From the NCBI GenBank assembly GCA_900317925.1, contig ONIQ01000009.1, positions 22,605-86,604 of the forward strand: a DNA stretch of 64,000 bases. Reading direction: 5' to 3'. Positions 9,891 through 20,735 of the stretch are shown piece by piece (position 1 is the stretch's first letter; every line of letters begins with the position of its first letter). Below the pieces are notes generated by a model that was given only the letters and a program-made list of their open reading frames with translations, was not told where the DNA came from and searched no databases. This DNA comes from an uncultured Bacteroidales bacterium (GTDB taxonomy: Bacteria; Bacteroidota; Bacteroidia; Bacteroidales; UBA932). Both the position numbers and the translations under genes were made by a program.

Positions 9891-11218
9891 AACCGCTCGA
9901 CCGGGAAATCCTGCGCCTGGCCCTACCCAGCATCCTGGCCAATATTACCGTTCCCCTGGTGGGGATGGTGGACCTGGCCGTGGCGGGACACTTGGGTTCA
10001 CCGGGCGAAGCGGCGACCCTGATTGGCGGGGTCTCGGTGGGAACCATGCTGTTCGACCTGCTGTACTGGAACTTCGGTTTCCTGCGTGTGGGGACGGGAG
10101 GCCTTACGGCCCAGGCCTATGGACGGGAAGACTGGCAGGGAACGCGGGTAATCCTGTTCCGCGGGGTGGTCCTGGCCTTGCTGATTGCCGCATTGATTCT
10201 GGTGCTCCAATGGCCCTTTGTTCACCTGGCCCTGTATGTCACCCACGGTTCCGATGCCGTGCGCGAACTGGCCCTGCGCTACTTCTTCATCCGCATCTGG
10301 GCTGCGCCGGCCACCCTTTCCCTGATGTCCATCAAGGGCTGGTTTATTGGGATGCAGGACACCGTCAGTTCCATGGCTACCGACCTGGTTGTCAATGTGG
10401 TAAACATTGTCGCCAGCGTTATCCTGGGCCGCTGGATCGGCTTTGCCGGCATTGCCTGGGGAACGGTCATCGCCCAGTTCACCGGCCTGGCCTTTGCCGG
10501 GGTCCTGATTGCCCGCCGAATGCCACCCGGGAAGGGCGGCATCCGGCAGGCGGTATCGGGTGCGGATTTGGGGGCGTTTCTTACGATGAACGGAAACCTG
10601 TTCGTCCGGTCGCTCTGCATGGTGGCCATCTATGTGGGATTCACCATGATATCGGCCCGGTACGGCGACCTGGTCCTGGCCGTCGGCGCCATTCTCATGA
10701 AACTCCTGCTGCTGTTCTCGTTCTTTACCGATGGCTTTGCCTATGCGGCCGAAGCCCTGGTGGGGAAGTTTATCGGCCGTCGGGACATTCCGGCCGTGAA
10801 GATGACCGTCCGCCACGTCTTTGTCTGGAGCATGGGGGTTGGAATGTTTTTCGTGCTGGTTTACCTGTTCGGAAGCGATCCCGTTTTCCGGGTGTTGACA
10901 TCTGACGCTCAGGTGGTTCATGCCGCCCGGCCGTTTTATTTCTGGCTTTTGCTGATGCCGCCCATCGGCTGCGCCGCCTTCACCTGGGATGGCGTCTTTG
11001 TGGGGGCGACGGCATCCCGTTCCCTGCGCAATTCCTTGGTCTGGGCCCTCGTCGCCTTCTTCGGGCTGTGGCTCTTTGGCTATGCGGTCCGGGGCGGTTC
11101 CCTCCTGCCGGAAGAGGCCCTGCACCTTTTGCTGGCGGCCTATTTCGCCCATCTGCTGGTGCGGACCCTCTATCTAACCGGGCGGTATAAAAGGACGCTT
11201 TCGGCTATCGCGGCGTAA
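9887..11218 (+). CDS. MATE family efflux transporter (DinF-like)
   Basis: 443 aa from ATG 9887, which overlaps the rsgA stop (ATGA). The open frame extends further upstream, but that part is only the rsgA region in another frame. About 12 hydrophobic segments and the N-terminal MATE motif ([19 protein letters not shown]) place it with Na+- or H+-coupled multidrug or metabolite exporters of the inner membrane. The substrate cannot be told from sequence. The 3' end overlaps the convergent GH95 gene by 14 bp and no terminator is visible between them. Confidence 0.9.
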   Translation: MKPLDREILRLALPSILANITVPLVGMVDLAVAGHLGSPGEAATLIGGVSVGTMLFDLLYWNFGFLRVGTGGLTAQAYGREDWQGTRVILFRGVVLALLIAALILVLQWPFVHLALYVTHGSDAVRELALRYFFIRIWAAPATLSLMSIKGWFIGMQDTVSSMATDLVVNVVNIVASVILGRWIGFAGIAWGTVIAQFTGLAFAGVLIARRMPPGKGGIRQAVSGADLGAFLTMNGNLFVRSLCMVAIYVGFTMISARYGDLVLAVGAILMKLLLLFSFFTDGFAYAAEALVGKFIGRRDIPAVKMTVRHVFVWSMGVGMFFVLVYLFGSDPVFRVLTSDAQVVHAARPFYFWLLLMPPIGCAAFTWDGVFVGATASRSLRNSLVWALVAFFGLWLFGYAVRGGSLLPEEALHLLLAAYFAHLLVRTLYLTGRYKRTLSAIAA

Positions 11219-13673
11219 GTGTATAGGAACGTCCTGCCCGGGCGGCAAAGGCGGTTTTCCAGAAGGCTCCGTCACGCGTGGAACGGGAGCGTACACCATT
11301 CACTTTCAATGGTTTGGCAGACAGGACCGTGCAGGTTCCGTCCACTCCGGCGCGAACCGTTGCCGTGGTCAGCGTCCCCTTGTCCCAGTCGATATCTACC
11401 GTGTAGGCTCCCCGGCCGCGCAGGCCTTTGACGGAACCGCAGGGCCAGGCCGCCGGCAGGGCAGGGAGGAGGTGCAGGGCTCCCGTCTGGCTTTGGAGCA
11501 GCATCTCGCTCACCCCCGCAATGCTTCCGAAATTCCCGTCAATCTGGAAAGGCGGATGCGTATCGAACAAGTTGGGCAGGGTGGATTTATGCAGGAGCTC
11601 GCGGTACATCTTGTAGGCATGGTCACCATCCAGCAGGCGGGCCCAGAAGCAGATCTTCCAGGCTTTGCTCCATCCGGTACCGCCATCGCCGCGCAGTTCC
11701 AGGGTCTTGCGGGCTGCCACCGCCAGTTCTGGGGTGGTGACGGGCGACAGCTGCCGTCCGGGATAGAGCCCGTACAGGTGCGATACATGGCGGTGATGCG
11801 GTTCGGTATCCATCCAGTCTTTGTACCACTCCATCAGGTTGCCGCGCGCGCCGATTTGCAGGGGATGCAGGTGGTCGCGGTAGTGCTGCCACCGTTTGCG
11901 CAGGTCGCGATCGGTGTCCAGCACCTGGCTGGCTTCGATGAGATTGTTGAACACGTCCCAACAAATTTCCAGGTCCATGGCGGTGCCGATGGTCACGGCG
12001 CCGCGCCGCCCGTTGTCGTCCAGGAAGGCATTCTCGGGCGATGTGGCCGGGGCGGTGATGTACTCGCCGTCTTTTTCGATGAGCCAGTCCATCAGGAATT
12101 CACCGGCCCCTTTCATGAGCGGGTAGCCGGTTTCCCGCAGCCAGTCTTTGTCTTGTGTAAAGAGGTAATGGTCATAGACATGCTGGCAGACCCAGCCGCC
12201 GCCCATGGCCCAGTTGGCCCAGGAAGGGCTTCCTTTCTTGTTGCCCACAGGATTGGTCCGGGCCCAGATGTCACTGGTATGGTGCACCGTCCAACCGCCC
12301 ATGCCATAGAAATCCCGGACGGTCCCGGCTCCATTTACGGCCCAGTGGCCCACGTAATTCAGGAAGGGTTTCGTGAGTTCGCTCAGGCCCAACGGTTCGG
12401 CGGGCCAGTAATTCATCTGGACGTTGATGTTCGTGTGTAGGTCGCTGCCCCAGGCGGGCCGGCGGTCTTTGTTCCAGATACCCTGGAGGTTGCACGGGAC
12501 TTCGCTATCCTCGCGGGAGGAGGAAATGAGCAGGTAGCGGCCGAACTGGAAATACTGCATTTCCAGGAACGGATCGCCCTTCTCTACATCGTATGCTGCC
12601 ACGCGCTGCGGAACGCTTATCACCGCCTCTCCCGCGGCCGGGCCCGAAGGCACCTCGTCGCAGGGAACTAGGGAATCAGACCCCAGGACCAGCGAAACGC
12701 GGTTGAAAAGGGCCCCGAAATCGGCGGTGTGGGCCGCCAGGAGTTCATCGTAAGATTTCTGCCGTGCGGCATCCAGGAACGATGCAGCCAGCGCCGCCTC
12801 GTCCCGTCCCTGCGCATCCGGACGATGGTCAAACCCGTTGAAACTCGTGGCCGCGCTTACCAGCACCACGGCCTCGGTAGCGCCACTGACGTGGATGCCC
12901 GGCGTGGTGTACAGCTGGCCATCGCACCGCACGCATTGGACGCGGAACTGATAGCGCATGCCTTTTTCTTCCGCCGTTCCTTTTACCCGTCCGCTCACCA
13001 CGAAAGAAGCGTCTCCCAGGCTCTCGATCTTACAGCCGTTCCACGGGGTACTGCCGTCCAGAACGAACTCCAATTTGCCTTTTTCGGAGGCTGTGAGCCG
13101 AAGGACCAGCACCCGGTTGGGATGGGAAACGAATACTTCACGGGTGTAGCGGACACCGTCCCGGGTGAAGGCGACGGTAGCTACGGCACGCGAGAGGTCC
13201 AGGGTCCGCGAATAATCGCTTATCCGGGCGGGCGCGGTGCCGGCCTTTTCCGTGCGTTTGCCGTTATAGGCGGCGTATTGGGATTGGTTCTCCTCTGCGC
13301 CGAAGGTCTGGTGCAGGTGCAGCGAGCCCAGGGGGAGGAAGGCCTCCGCATCCCGTCCCTGCAGGCCTTTGGCCAGTTCGTGCCCCAGGGCCCAGTCTTC
13401 GGCCAGCAAGGCCTTGCGGACATCGGCCAGCAGGGACCGCCCGTCGATGGGATCGGTATCGGCCCCGGTGCCACTCCACAGGGTGGCCTCGTTCAGGCGG
13501 ATGAGCTCGTCGCCGATCCGTCCGTAAACCATGGCTCCCAGATGGCCGTTCCCCAGGGGAAGGGCCTCTTCGAAAACGTTGGCCGGCTGGTTGAAAACCA
13601 AAACCGTCGGGTTTTGGGAAAAGGCGGCCTGGCAGGCGAGGAACGCCCCGGCGCAGAGGAGTATCTTTTTCAT
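11205..13673 (-). CDS. secreted GH95 alpha-L-fucosidase or alpha-L-galactosidase
   Basis: 822 aa with a signal peptide ([20 protein letters not shown]). The N-terminal domain contains [13 protein letters not shown] and LNEATLWSG, typical of GH95. The catalytic region has [12 protein letters not shown] (near residue 415) and QIDGNFG (near 710), corresponding to the conserved Asn pair and Asp of GH95. The family removes alpha-1,2-L-fucose; some Bacteroidetes members act on L-galactose in RG-II. I cannot decide between these. It is the last gene of the minus-strand operon and its ATG overlaps the stop of the GH78-like gene (ATGA). Confidence 0.92.
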   Translation of the reverse strand: MKKILLCAGAFLACQAAFSQNPTVLVFNQPANVFEEALPLGNGHLGAMVYGRIGDELIRLNEATLWSGTGADTDPIDGRSLLADVRKALLAEDWALGHELAKGLQGRDAEAFLPLGSLHLHQTFGAEENQSQYAAYNGKRTEKAGTAPARISDYSRTLDLSRAVATVAFTRDGVRYTREVFVSHPNRVLVLRLTASEKGKLEFVLDGSTPWNGCKIESLGDASFVVSGRVKGTAEEKGMRYQFRVQCVRCDGQLYTTPGIHVSGATEAVVLVSAATSFNGFDHRPDAQGRDEAALAASFLDAARQKSYDELLAAHTADFGALFNRVSLVLGSDSLVPCDEVPSGPAAGEAVISVPQRVAAYDVEKGDPFLEMQYFQFGRYLLISSSREDSEVPCNLQGIWNKDRRPAWGSDLHTNINVQMNYWPAEPLGLSELTKPFLNYVGHWAVNGAGTVRDFYGMGGWTVHHTSDIWARTNPVGNKKGSPSWANWAMGGGWVCQHVYDHYLFTQDKDWLRETGYPLMKGAGEFLMDWLIEKDGEYITAPATSPENAFLDDNGRRGAVTIGTAMDLEICWDVFNNLIEASQVLDTDRDLRKRWQHYRDHLHPLQIGARGNLMEWYKDWMDTEPHHRHVSHLYGLYPGRQLSPVTTPELAVAARKTLELRGDGGTGWSKAWKICFWARLLDGDHAYKMYRELLHKSTLPNLFDTHPPFQIDGNFGSIAGVSEMLLQSQTGALHLLPALPAAWPCGSVKGLRGRGAYTVDIDWDKGTLTTATVRAGVDGTCTVLSAKPLKVNGVRSRSTRDGAFWKTAFAARAGRSYTLTPR

Positions 13674-15844
13674 ATCGTCAATGTATGTGTCCCGGCCGAT
13701 AGGATGGCCGTTTTTCCGTTAGAGAGGGGGACTTCTGCGGTGGTTCCGGCGGGAACGGTAAGCATCATCCGGATGCGTTTGCCGCGCCGTTCCAGCGCGA
13801 CGGATATCGGTCCGAAACCGGTATCGACCGTGCAGGAAACCTGCTTCAGCGAACCCATTTGCGGGGCTACGCGGAAACGCCGCCAGCCGGGAGCCGTCGG
13901 TTCGAGTCCCGCGACCTTGCCGCTCAGGACGATGATGCCGGCGCCGGTCCAGGCATGGTTGCTGCTGCCGTCGAAGTTCCAATGCTCCCACAGGGTGCTG
14001 CAGGAGTCCTTCATGACGGTCGGGTAGAGCTTATGCATGCGCTGCAGGGCCATGTCGGCCTCGCCCATGCGGAAGAGGGCCTCCAGGACGTATTTCTGCA
14101 TATAGACGGTGGCGTGGTATTCCCGCGCGAAAATCTCTTTCAAGGCCGGGTATTTGTCCGCTCCGGCAATGCCGCTCACCACGGCCAGGGCCTGGACGCG
14201 GTCGTCGTACGGACCCTCGTGTCCGGGCGTCCGGTAACCGGTTCCGTCCCAGCAGGTGGCGTTGAACCGCCGGGCGATGTTCTCCATCATGTCTTCCAGC
14301 AGGACCACGTCGGACGGCCGGTAGAGCATGTGGGCGAAGGCCAACTGTCCTTTCAGGGCCAGGTAGTACCACAGGACCGCCTGGGAATACCGATCCTGGT
14401 TTTTGCCGGCATCGGGCCAGTCCCAGTCACCCTTGCGGTAAAGCGGCATGCCGTCTTTGTCCAGCTGCCAGGCCTCCAGGAGATAGCGGCCCACCCGGTC
14501 ATAAACCGGCGCTACAAAAGTAGAATCACCACTGTACCAATAATATTGATGGAAACCGTACCAGCCCACGGAGGCCAGCATCTGCATGGGGAGCTCCGAT
14601 ACGTAATTGCCGGCAGGGACGGGAGCGTGGAGGGAACCATCGGGCTTCTGCCAGTTGACCAGCTCGTAAATACCCTTGCGGGCCAGGGCCCAAGAGGAGG
14701 GGCTCAGGGCGTAAAAAGCCATTCCCAGCTCGTTCACCTCGTCGCCCCACCATTGGGCGCGTTCGCGGTCGGGGCAGTCGTAATACGTGTCCCGCATGCA
14801 CACCATCAGGGTGCGGGCCGATTTCTGCCAGTACGTATTCAGGAAGGGGTCGTCGCAGGAGAAGGAACCGGTAAACTCCGTGTTGTACGAAGTCTCACGG
14901 TAGCCCACTTCCAGCACTTCCACCCCTTCGGGGATGTGATAGAACATCTTCTCCCCGTTCATCCAGCAGAAATGCTCGTATTCCTGTACGCCCTCGCGGG
15001 TAACGTATTCTGCGCGCACGCACTGCTCTTTTCCCACGGTCAGGTGGTCGGTGTGGATGCCAACCACCTTTCCCGCCGGCGCTTTAACTTTCAGCCAGGG
15101 CGAGAAGTGCCCGTTGTAGGGGAGGGTGCAGACCAGCGTTCCGTTCTCCATCCGGGTCTGTTCGTAGGCGCGGCGTCCGTAGTCTTTCCACTGGGGAATG
15201 GGACGTTCTACCAGGGCGCCCAGGGGCGGCTGTCCGGGGGCGAAACCCAGTTCCATCGCACTTCCCAGCCATTTGGGGTTGCGGCCCAGATACCAGTCAA
15301 AGGGATAGGCCCGGGCATCGAAGCGGACATTGCTTTCCGGCAGACGGTAATTGGGAATGGGACCGGGAGCGGTCTGGTAGCCGTGCTGGACGCTGGCTTC
15401 CCAGGTTTTGTCCGAAAGAATCTCCACGCCATCTCCGATGGCTTCGAAGAGCAGGGCTGCCATGCCGCTGTCCAAGTGGCTGAAGCCGTTGCGGCCCAGG
15501 TGCCAGACCAGAATGGAAATCAAATTTTCGCCCGGGCGCAGCCACGGGGCGATATCCACCGTATCTACATAGCCGTCGCCGGGGGCGGGACCACGTTTCA
15601 GACCGCCTTCATAGACAGCCAGTTCGCCGTTGATCCACAGCCAGTATTTGGTGTCGGCGGCGATGCGGGCGGGAAGACTCTGCGGTACCTTGTCCAGGTT
15701 AACCCGCTTGCGGAAGGCAATCCATTCGTTGGAACCGCTGTTGCTCTGTTGCTTGGAAATCCATCTGGCCCTCCAGACGGGTTCCTGCGCCAAGGCGAGG
15801 AAACCGGTACAGAGGGCCAGAATCAGGAATAGGATTCTTTTCAT
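13670..15844 (-). CDS. secreted alpha-L-rhamnosidase-like protein (GH78-related six-hairpin glycosidase)
   Basis: 724 aa from ATG 15844-15842, with a signal peptide ([20 protein letters not shown]). The earlier in-frame start adds no recognisable sequence. An N-terminal jelly-roll ([24 protein letters not shown]) precedes a six-hairpin domain with [19 protein letters not shown] near residue 356, the counterpart of the GH78 DCPQRDER segment. It is a divergent member, shorter than the GH78 protein at 6311-8947, so substrate specificity is uncertain. The ATG shares one base with the stop of the preceding short GH28-like gene, and its own stop overlaps the GH95 start, so translation is likely coupled. 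Confidence 0.82.
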   Translation of the reverse strand: MKRILFLILALCTGFLALAQEPVWRARWISKQQSNSGSNEWIAFRKRVNLDKVPQSLPARIAADTKYWLWINGELAVYEGGLKRGPAPGDGYVDTVDIAPWLRPGENLISILVWHLGRNGFSHLDSGMAALLFEAIGDGVEILSDKTWEASVQHGYQTAPGPIPNYRLPESNVRFDARAYPFDWYLGRNPKWLGSAMELGFAPGQPPLGALVERPIPQWKDYGRRAYEQTRMENGTLVCTLPYNGHFSPWLKVKAPAGKVVGIHTDHLTVGKEQCVRAEYVTREGVQEYEHFCWMNGEKMFYHIPEGVEVLEVGYRETSYNTEFTGSFSCDDPFLNTYWQKSARTLMVCMRDTYYDCPDRERAQWWGDEVNELGMAFYALSPSSWALARKGIYELVNWQKPDGSLHAPVPAGNYVSELPMQMLASVGWYGFHQYYWYSGDSTFVAPVYDRVGRYLLEAWQLDKDGMPLYRKGDWDWPDAGKNQDRYSQAVLWYYLALKGQLAFAHMLYRPSDVVLLEDMMENIARRFNATCWDGTGYRTPGHEGPYDDRVQALAVVSGIAGADKYPALKEIFAREYHATVYMQKYVLEALFRMGEADMALQRMHKLYPTVMKDSCSTLWEHWNFDGSSNHAWTGAGIIVLSGKVAGLEPTAPGWRRFRVAPQMGSLKQVSCTVDTGFGPISVALERRGKRIRMMLTVPAGTTAEVPLSNGKTAILSAGTHTLTI

Positions 15845-16413
15845 TATAACGGGGTGTCGGTGTAACAACCGTCTTCAACCACCTCGGAATTCTCAGCTAC
15901 AAAGAGCGACGGGGTGGCGGGATTGCGGAAAATGAAGGTGCGCAGCACGATTCCCTTGCAGTCCTTGAAGGAAAGGATGGCGGGAACGGGAACATCGGCG
16001 GCTACATAACCCTTCTTCTGCTGGGCTTCGATAAACGCTTTCAGCGCCGGCCCCTGGCCGTCAATGACGCCCTTGCCGAAGATGGTTACATTCTCCAGAC
16101 CTTCACCCCAGAAAATACCCTTCTGGCCTTTGTAGGCATAGATGTTGGCAGCGCCTACGATGACGGCGCCCTCGTTCAGGCGGATGTTCACGCCGCTGCG
16201 CAGCTGAACAGATCCGGTGAGGTAACGGCCCACGTTAAACACGAGGGTTCCGCCGCCCTGTTCGGCAATCCAGTCCACCGCCTTCTGGATGGAGGTGGTG
16301 TTATCAATCAGGCCGTTGCTTTTGATCCCGAAACGGGAGGCCTTGTATTCTACCTGTGCGGCAGCCTGGAGGCTCACCAGGACAAGCATCGCAAAAATCA
16401 GTATCTTTTTCAT
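15844..16413 (-). CDS. truncated GH28/pectate-lyase-like beta-helix protein
   Basis: Only 189 aa, less than half a normal polygalacturonase. After the signal peptide (MKKILIFAMLVLVSLQAAAQ) come the first coils of a right-handed beta-helix (FGIKSNGLIDNTTSIQKAVD; GGTLVFNVGRYLTGSV). The frame ends at CYTDTPL before any catalytic Asp region would be reached. The ATG overlaps the upstream GH28 stop (ATGA), so the reading frame is maintained within the operon. It may be a degraded remnant, a deletion product of a second GH28, or a non-catalytic partner protein. No lost C-terminal half is visible downstream, where the next gene starts at once. Confidence 0.7.
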   Translation of the reverse strand: MKKILIFAMLVLVSLQAAAQVEYKASRFGIKSNGLIDNTTSIQKAVDWIAEQGGGTLVFNVGRYLTGSVQLRSGVNIRLNEGAVIVGAANIYAYKGQKGIFWGEGLENVTIFGKGVIDGQGPALKAFIEAQQKKGYVAADVPVPAILSFKDCKGIVLRTFIFRNPATPSLFVAENSEVVEDGCYTDTPL

Positions 16414-17927
16414 TTGCATTCGAAATCGGTGACGTTGTGGGTAATGATCTGCTGCTTGCCTTCCGCAGCATCTGCCTGGCTGATGACGAAGTTGGTCATC
16501 TTCAGGCCGTTAACATCATCGGCGACCACGGCGGGACGATAATCCTCACCGACCACCTTGATCTTTACGTTCTGGAAGGAAAGGCCGTCGGCATGGCGGA
16601 TATAGAAGCCCCAGGCGGGGAGTTCCTTCCAATTGGAGAACTCGGGATAGGACCTTTCCAGTTCGGGAATGGCCGCCAGTTCTTCGGGGGAGGTGCCGCG
16701 ATAGGCATAGGTCGAATCGGCCTGGCCGGGATATACGATTTCCACATTTTCGAAGCGGACATTGTCGATCCTCAGACCGGGGATACCGGTGATGATGCTC
16801 GGGCAGACGTTGCGCGGCAGGTCCTCGACGGGGCCTTCATAGCTGTAGCCGGCATCCGGTTTCTCGAAGGGAACCTCGGCGTACACATTCTTGATGACCA
16901 CATCCTTCAGGCAGGGCGCCTCCCCTTCGTGACGGCTGGCGAGACGGATGAAGAACGGATTGCCCGTATGCAGGCTCTGCAGACCGTCGATTTCCACATC
17001 CTCGATGGAGGCACCGTCCACGCTGGCCACCGTAAAGGCGCTGCGATAGGTGTCGAAAATCTTGATGTTTTTGAAACGGAAGTGCTTGAAGGTGCCCCGG
17101 GTATAGGTGCCGAACTTCACGCCGTTGGCGCTGGATCGGCCGATGCAGTTTTCCACGAGGATGTTCTCACTCACGCCGGTGGCGCTGTGGCTCTTGAAGC
17201 AGTAGGAATCGTCGGCCGAGTCGATGTAGCAGTTCCGGATGGTTACGTTCTTGCTGTCCACGACATCGATACCGTCATTGTTCCAGTAGCATTTGGCATC
17301 GACCTTCATGCCCTCCACGAGAAGACCGTCGCACTGGTCGTACTGCTGGGTCCAGCTGGCGGGATCCTTGAGGGTGATGTCCTTCATTACGATGTTCTTG
17401 CAGCGGAAGAAGTGAATCAGCTCGGGACGTTTGACTTCCTGGACGCGGTCGAGTCCGAGGGGATCCTCCAGCAGGCCGAGGTGGACATACTGCACCAGGT
17501 TGTTGGCTACCTGGAAACCGCGGCAGTCGAGGGTCCCTTCGCCGGTTACGCCGATGTTCTCCTGGTCCACGGACAGCACGAAGGCGGTCCAGTGGGCTAC
17601 CGTGTCGCGGATGAAGTCCCAGGGGTTCAGCGAACCGAGCAGGACGGCGTCTTTCTGCAGGTGCAGGGTGACGTTGTTCTTAAGGTAGATGGAACCGCAG
17701 ACAAAGGTGCCGGGCGTAAAGACAAGACGTCCGCCTCCGTTCGCGGAGATATAGTCGATGGCGGCCTGAACAGAGGCGGTGTTCAGGGTGACACCGTCTG
17801 CAACGGCGCCGAATTCGGTTGCAAGATAGTCTTTGCCACTGTCGGCGGCCGGTTTAGCGGTACAGCCGCAAAGCATCAGGGCAAGGGCTGCAAAGAGGGC
17901 AAGGCCCCGGAAGAGTTGTTTGGTCAT
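16410..17927 (-). CDS. GH28 family lipoprotein (polygalacturonase-like)
   Basis: 505 aa with a lipoprotein signal (LALMLCGC). A pectate-lyase-type parallel beta-helix starts at FGAVADGVTLNTASVQAAID. The catalytic aspartates of GH28 are present in NNDGIDVVD (residues 216-224) and DSADDSY (about 236-242). The classical GHG and RIK motifs are not recognisable at the expected places (SSANGVKFGT instead), so the substrate may differ from plain homogalacturonan. Exo-acting GH28 enzymes on rhamnogalacturonan or RG-II backbones are possible. It follows the GH106 gene by 6 nt. Confidence 0.85.
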   Translation of the reverse strand: MTKQLFRGLALFAALALMLCGCTAKPAADSGKDYLATEFGAVADGVTLNTASVQAAIDYISANGGGRLVFTPGTFVCGSIYLKNNVTLHLQKDAVLLGSLNPWDFIRDTVAHWTAFVLSVDQENIGVTGEGTLDCRGFQVANNLVQYVHLGLLEDPLGLDRVQEVKRPELIHFFRCKNIVMKDITLKDPASWTQQYDQCDGLLVEGMKVDAKCYWNNDGIDVVDSKNVTIRNCYIDSADDSYCFKSHSATGVSENILVENCIGRSSANGVKFGTYTRGTFKHFRFKNIKIFDTYRSAFTVASVDGASIEDVEIDGLQSLHTGNPFFIRLASRHEGEAPCLKDVVIKNVYAEVPFEKPDAGYSYEGPVEDLPRNVCPSIITGIPGLRIDNVRFENVEIVYPGQADSTYAYRGTSPEELAAIPELERSYPEFSNWKELPAWGFYIRHADGLSFQNVKIKVVGEDYRPAVVADDVNGLKMTNFVISQADAAEGKQQIITHNVTDFECK

Positions 17928-17933
17928 ATCGGA

Positions 17934-20735
17934 TTAATAAAGTTTTACGGGTCCAAGCAGTCCCAGAGAGGCCATCGGCTGTTCGCGGCGGATGACATAG
18001 CGCTGGGCTACCTTATTGTCTTTCAGCGTGTACATGTAATTGACCATCAAGGTGCTGACCTTGATCTCAATCGTATTGTCGCCCGGATGCAGGAGCTTGG
18101 AAACATCCAGGATGCGGCGGCCGAACCAGCTCACACCGGCGCTCTGGCCGTTTACCTTGACGTCGGCGATTTCGCAGACCTTGCCCAGGTTCAGGTACTT
18201 GGGCAGGCTGGGGCCGTCCAGGGAGACCGTGGTCTTGTAGGTGACCGTGCCGTAGAAATGTGTGTATTCCTCGATATCTTTCAGGTCCTTCAACTCCTCC
18301 ATGTCCAGATAACGGACCTCCACGCTGTCCTGCGGGTTGCGGAGTTCTACCTTCCAGCCCTTGACGCAGAGGGAATCGGCACCGGCGACGGGGGCGGGAG
18401 CCCAGGCGCGTCCGGCGGCCTTGCGGCCAAAGCGGATGAGGACGGTCTCGGCCGGGCCCAGGGCCAGGTGATACTGTCCTTTCACCACCGGGATGTCATA
18501 GGAAAGACCGTCGGCCGGGTTGAAGATGACCGGTTTGCGGCCTGCCCAGATGGATTTCGGGAAGGAAAGGTCGGTCTCGCGGGGCTCGTGCAGGTTCGCG
18601 TTGGCAAAGAAGAAGAAATTCTCCTTGTTGTCCATCACGTACCGGTTCTGGAGGAGGAAGCGGTCGGGCTGGCCGATGGTAACGGTATGGGGAAGATTGT
18701 ATTGCTCCATCACGTCCTTGTACCATTCCAGGAATTTATTGTCGGCCGGCTTGTCCAGGACGATGAAGCGGCCGGTGGCTTTCAATCGCTCCACCGAAGC
18801 GCGGACCTGCTCGTCGCGGGCCACATAGTCCATCAGGCCCAACGACTTTTCGGGAGCCTTGGCAATGCAGAACACCCGGCCGCCCTTGGCGACGAATTCC
18901 TCCAGCTTGTCCAGCGATTCCTGCATGATGGAGGAAACCTCGATCAGGAAGAGTACGCTGTATCGTTTGGGACCGTAGCAGAGTTTGCCGTCGGGGCTGA
19001 CGGTGGCGTCCTTGATGATATCCTCGCTCACATAGTCGGCGCCGCCACCGTTCTTGTGGATGGCTTCCCAGACCAGCGAGGTATAGGGAATGTTCAGTTT
19101 AACGGGGAAGGGTTCCTGCTGGACACCCATTTCGCTCCACATATCGTTGTTGGCGGGCAGCAGGGCGATATCGGTGTACATATCGGCATTCTGCAGCAGG
19201 CTGCTCATGCGGGCGCGATACTCGTTCAGCAGGTGGAAATACGGCCAGTACGGGTTGCGCTCGTTGTGGAAGCAGCCGTACTGCACCCAGCCCGGGAAGG
19301 CCGCTTCGGCGGGGGAGTAATTGAAACCGTGCCAGACCGAATGGGTGATGCCGGAGAAGGCGGCCATATCGGATCCCAGTTTGATGAATTCCAGCGAGGT
19401 GCCGAAGACCTTGTAGGTGTTGGTCATTTCTTCGGCGCTCACCAGCCGTTTGCCAGTCAGGTGGGCCGCCGACGAGACGTATTTGTCAATCATCGTGTAA
19501 CCGCGGCCGCGCCGATAATCCTCGTCGCCCATTTCCTCGCCCAGACGGTGTTTGAGCCAGTTGGTGGTCCAGGATTCGCCCTCGGGGATGTCCAGGTTCA
19601 TGGACGATTCCAGCGGGAAGAAACCGCAGCCGTAGGCCTGTGCGCGGGATTTGATGCCTTTTTCACGGCACCATTGCGCATAGACCGAGAAGAACCGCTC
19701 CTGGAGGAGTTCAGCCTTCGTGCGTTCGAAATCGTACCGGACGCGGTTTACCTCGTTGGCAAACTGCTCGCCCTTCTTGGCTCCGTAGTTGAAATCCAGC
19801 ACGTTGCCCAGCCGTCCCACCTTGAACATGGTGAAAGGCAGCCAGGGCATCAGGTCGTACCCGCGGCGTTTCTTGAATTCCTCGGCCATGTCGGAGGTCC
19901 AGTTGCTGCCCTCCAGCTCCATGGAATCCACGAAGAAGGCGCGGATATGCTTGTTGAGGGGGCCGATGCGACCCTCGATGGTGTCGGTCATGTGGTTGAG
20001 GTACTTCAGGACAGCCTCTTTGTTCATGTGGTCCAGGATGCTGCCGGCTGCACCGGGAGCACCGTTGATCACACAGGCGAAGGAATCATATTCCACCAGG
20101 GCGTAGAACTGGTGCTTGCCCTCGGGAACCTCCACGGAGAGGATGCCGTCTGCATCGAAGCGGTCGGTCACGTCAATGGCCTCGTCCAGTGAGTTGATGG
20201 GGTCAGGTGCCAGCAGGGCGCGCAGCAAATGCGGCGTGCGGCGGGGGTTGACGACCGATACACCCGGGTCCAGTTCCTTGAAAATGGCGAACTTGGAAAC
20301 TTCCAGGGTCTCGCCGCCCTTTACCTCGCGGGCCAGGGTCAGCAGCACCCGCGCACGTTCGTCACGGTTCAGGGACTCGGCGCCGAAGGGCCAGCCGGAA
20401 CCGATGATCAGGTCGCAGGTCATGCCGATCTTTTCGGCCTCGTCAAAAACGACCTGCAGCATGTCGATCCATTCATCGCTGAGCCATTTCAGCTCTTTGG
20501 TGTTCAGGGTGTCGGATCCGGAGGGGAAGGAAATCGGGTTGATTTCCACGCCGCCGATACCGGCTTCCTTGAGCAGGTGCAGCTCGCGGACCAGTTCTTC
20601 GGCCTGGACGCGGTCGCCATTCCACCACCAGCGGACGAAGGGGCGGTACCGGTTCTCGAGCGGAGCTTCTGCCAGCAACGATACCGCTGACAGCAGGCAC
20701 AGGGCCAGGGTAAGGATCAATTTATTTGTCTTCAT
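17934..20735 (-). CDS. secreted GH106 alpha-L-rhamnosidase-like protein
   Basis: 933 aa from ATG 20735-20733, where a signal peptide starts (MKTNKLILTLALCLLSAVSL). An upstream in-frame ATG would add 7 residues and a larger overlap. The N-terminal region is typical of GH106: a WWWNGD motif near the start, KEAGIGGVEINPISF, and DLIIGSGWPFG. A long (beta/alpha)8 region and C-terminal beta-sandwich domains with GH2-type carbohydrate-binding features (VKVNGQSAGVSWFGRRILD) follow. GH106 enzymes remove alpha-L-rhamnose from rhamnogalacturonans. The start lies 14 nt inside the preceding gene, so the two are translationally linked. Confidence 0.88.
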   Translation of the reverse strand: MKTNKLILTLALCLLSAVSLLAEAPLENRYRPFVRWWWNGDRVQAEELVRELHLLKEAGIGGVEINPISFPSGSDTLNTKELKWLSDEWIDMLQVVFDEAEKIGMTCDLIIGSGWPFGAESLNRDERARVLLTLAREVKGGETLEVSKFAIFKELDPGVSVVNPRRTPHLLRALLAPDPINSLDEAIDVTDRFDADGILSVEVPEGKHQFYALVEYDSFACVINGAPGAAGSILDHMNKEAVLKYLNHMTDTIEGRIGPLNKHIRAFFVDSMELEGSNWTSDMAEEFKKRRGYDLMPWLPFTMFKVGRLGNVLDFNYGAKKGEQFANEVNRVRYDFERTKAELLQERFFSVYAQWCREKGIKSRAQAYGCGFFPLESSMNLDIPEGESWTTNWLKHRLGEEMGDEDYRRGRGYTMIDKYVSSAAHLTGKRLVSAEEMTNTYKVFGTSLEFIKLGSDMAAFSGITHSVWHGFNYSPAEAAFPGWVQYGCFHNERNPYWPYFHLLNEYRARMSSLLQNADMYTDIALLPANNDMWSEMGVQQEPFPVKLNIPYTSLVWEAIHKNGGGADYVSEDIIKDATVSPDGKLCYGPKRYSVLFLIEVSSIMQESLDKLEEFVAKGGRVFCIAKAPEKSLGLMDYVARDEQVRASVERLKATGRFIVLDKPADNKFLEWYKDVMEQYNLPHTVTIGQPDRFLLQNRYVMDNKENFFFFANANLHEPRETDLSFPKSIWAGRKPVIFNPADGLSYDIPVVKGQYHLALGPAETVLIRFGRKAAGRAWAPAPVAGADSLCVKGWKVELRNPQDSVEVRYLDMEELKDLKDIEEYTHFYGTVTYKTTVSLDGPSLPKYLNLGKVCEIADVKVNGQSAGVSWFGRRILDVSKLLHPGDNTIEIKVSTLMVNYMYTLKDNKVAQRYVIRREQPMASLGLLGPVKLY

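Noticed and set aside
16356-20192. A plus-strand open frame of 1278 codons opposite the GH28 and GH106 genes.
   Set aside because: It runs across two genes with clear motifs, has no recognisable domains and a His/Gly/Val-rich composition typical of antisense frames in GC-rich DNA.
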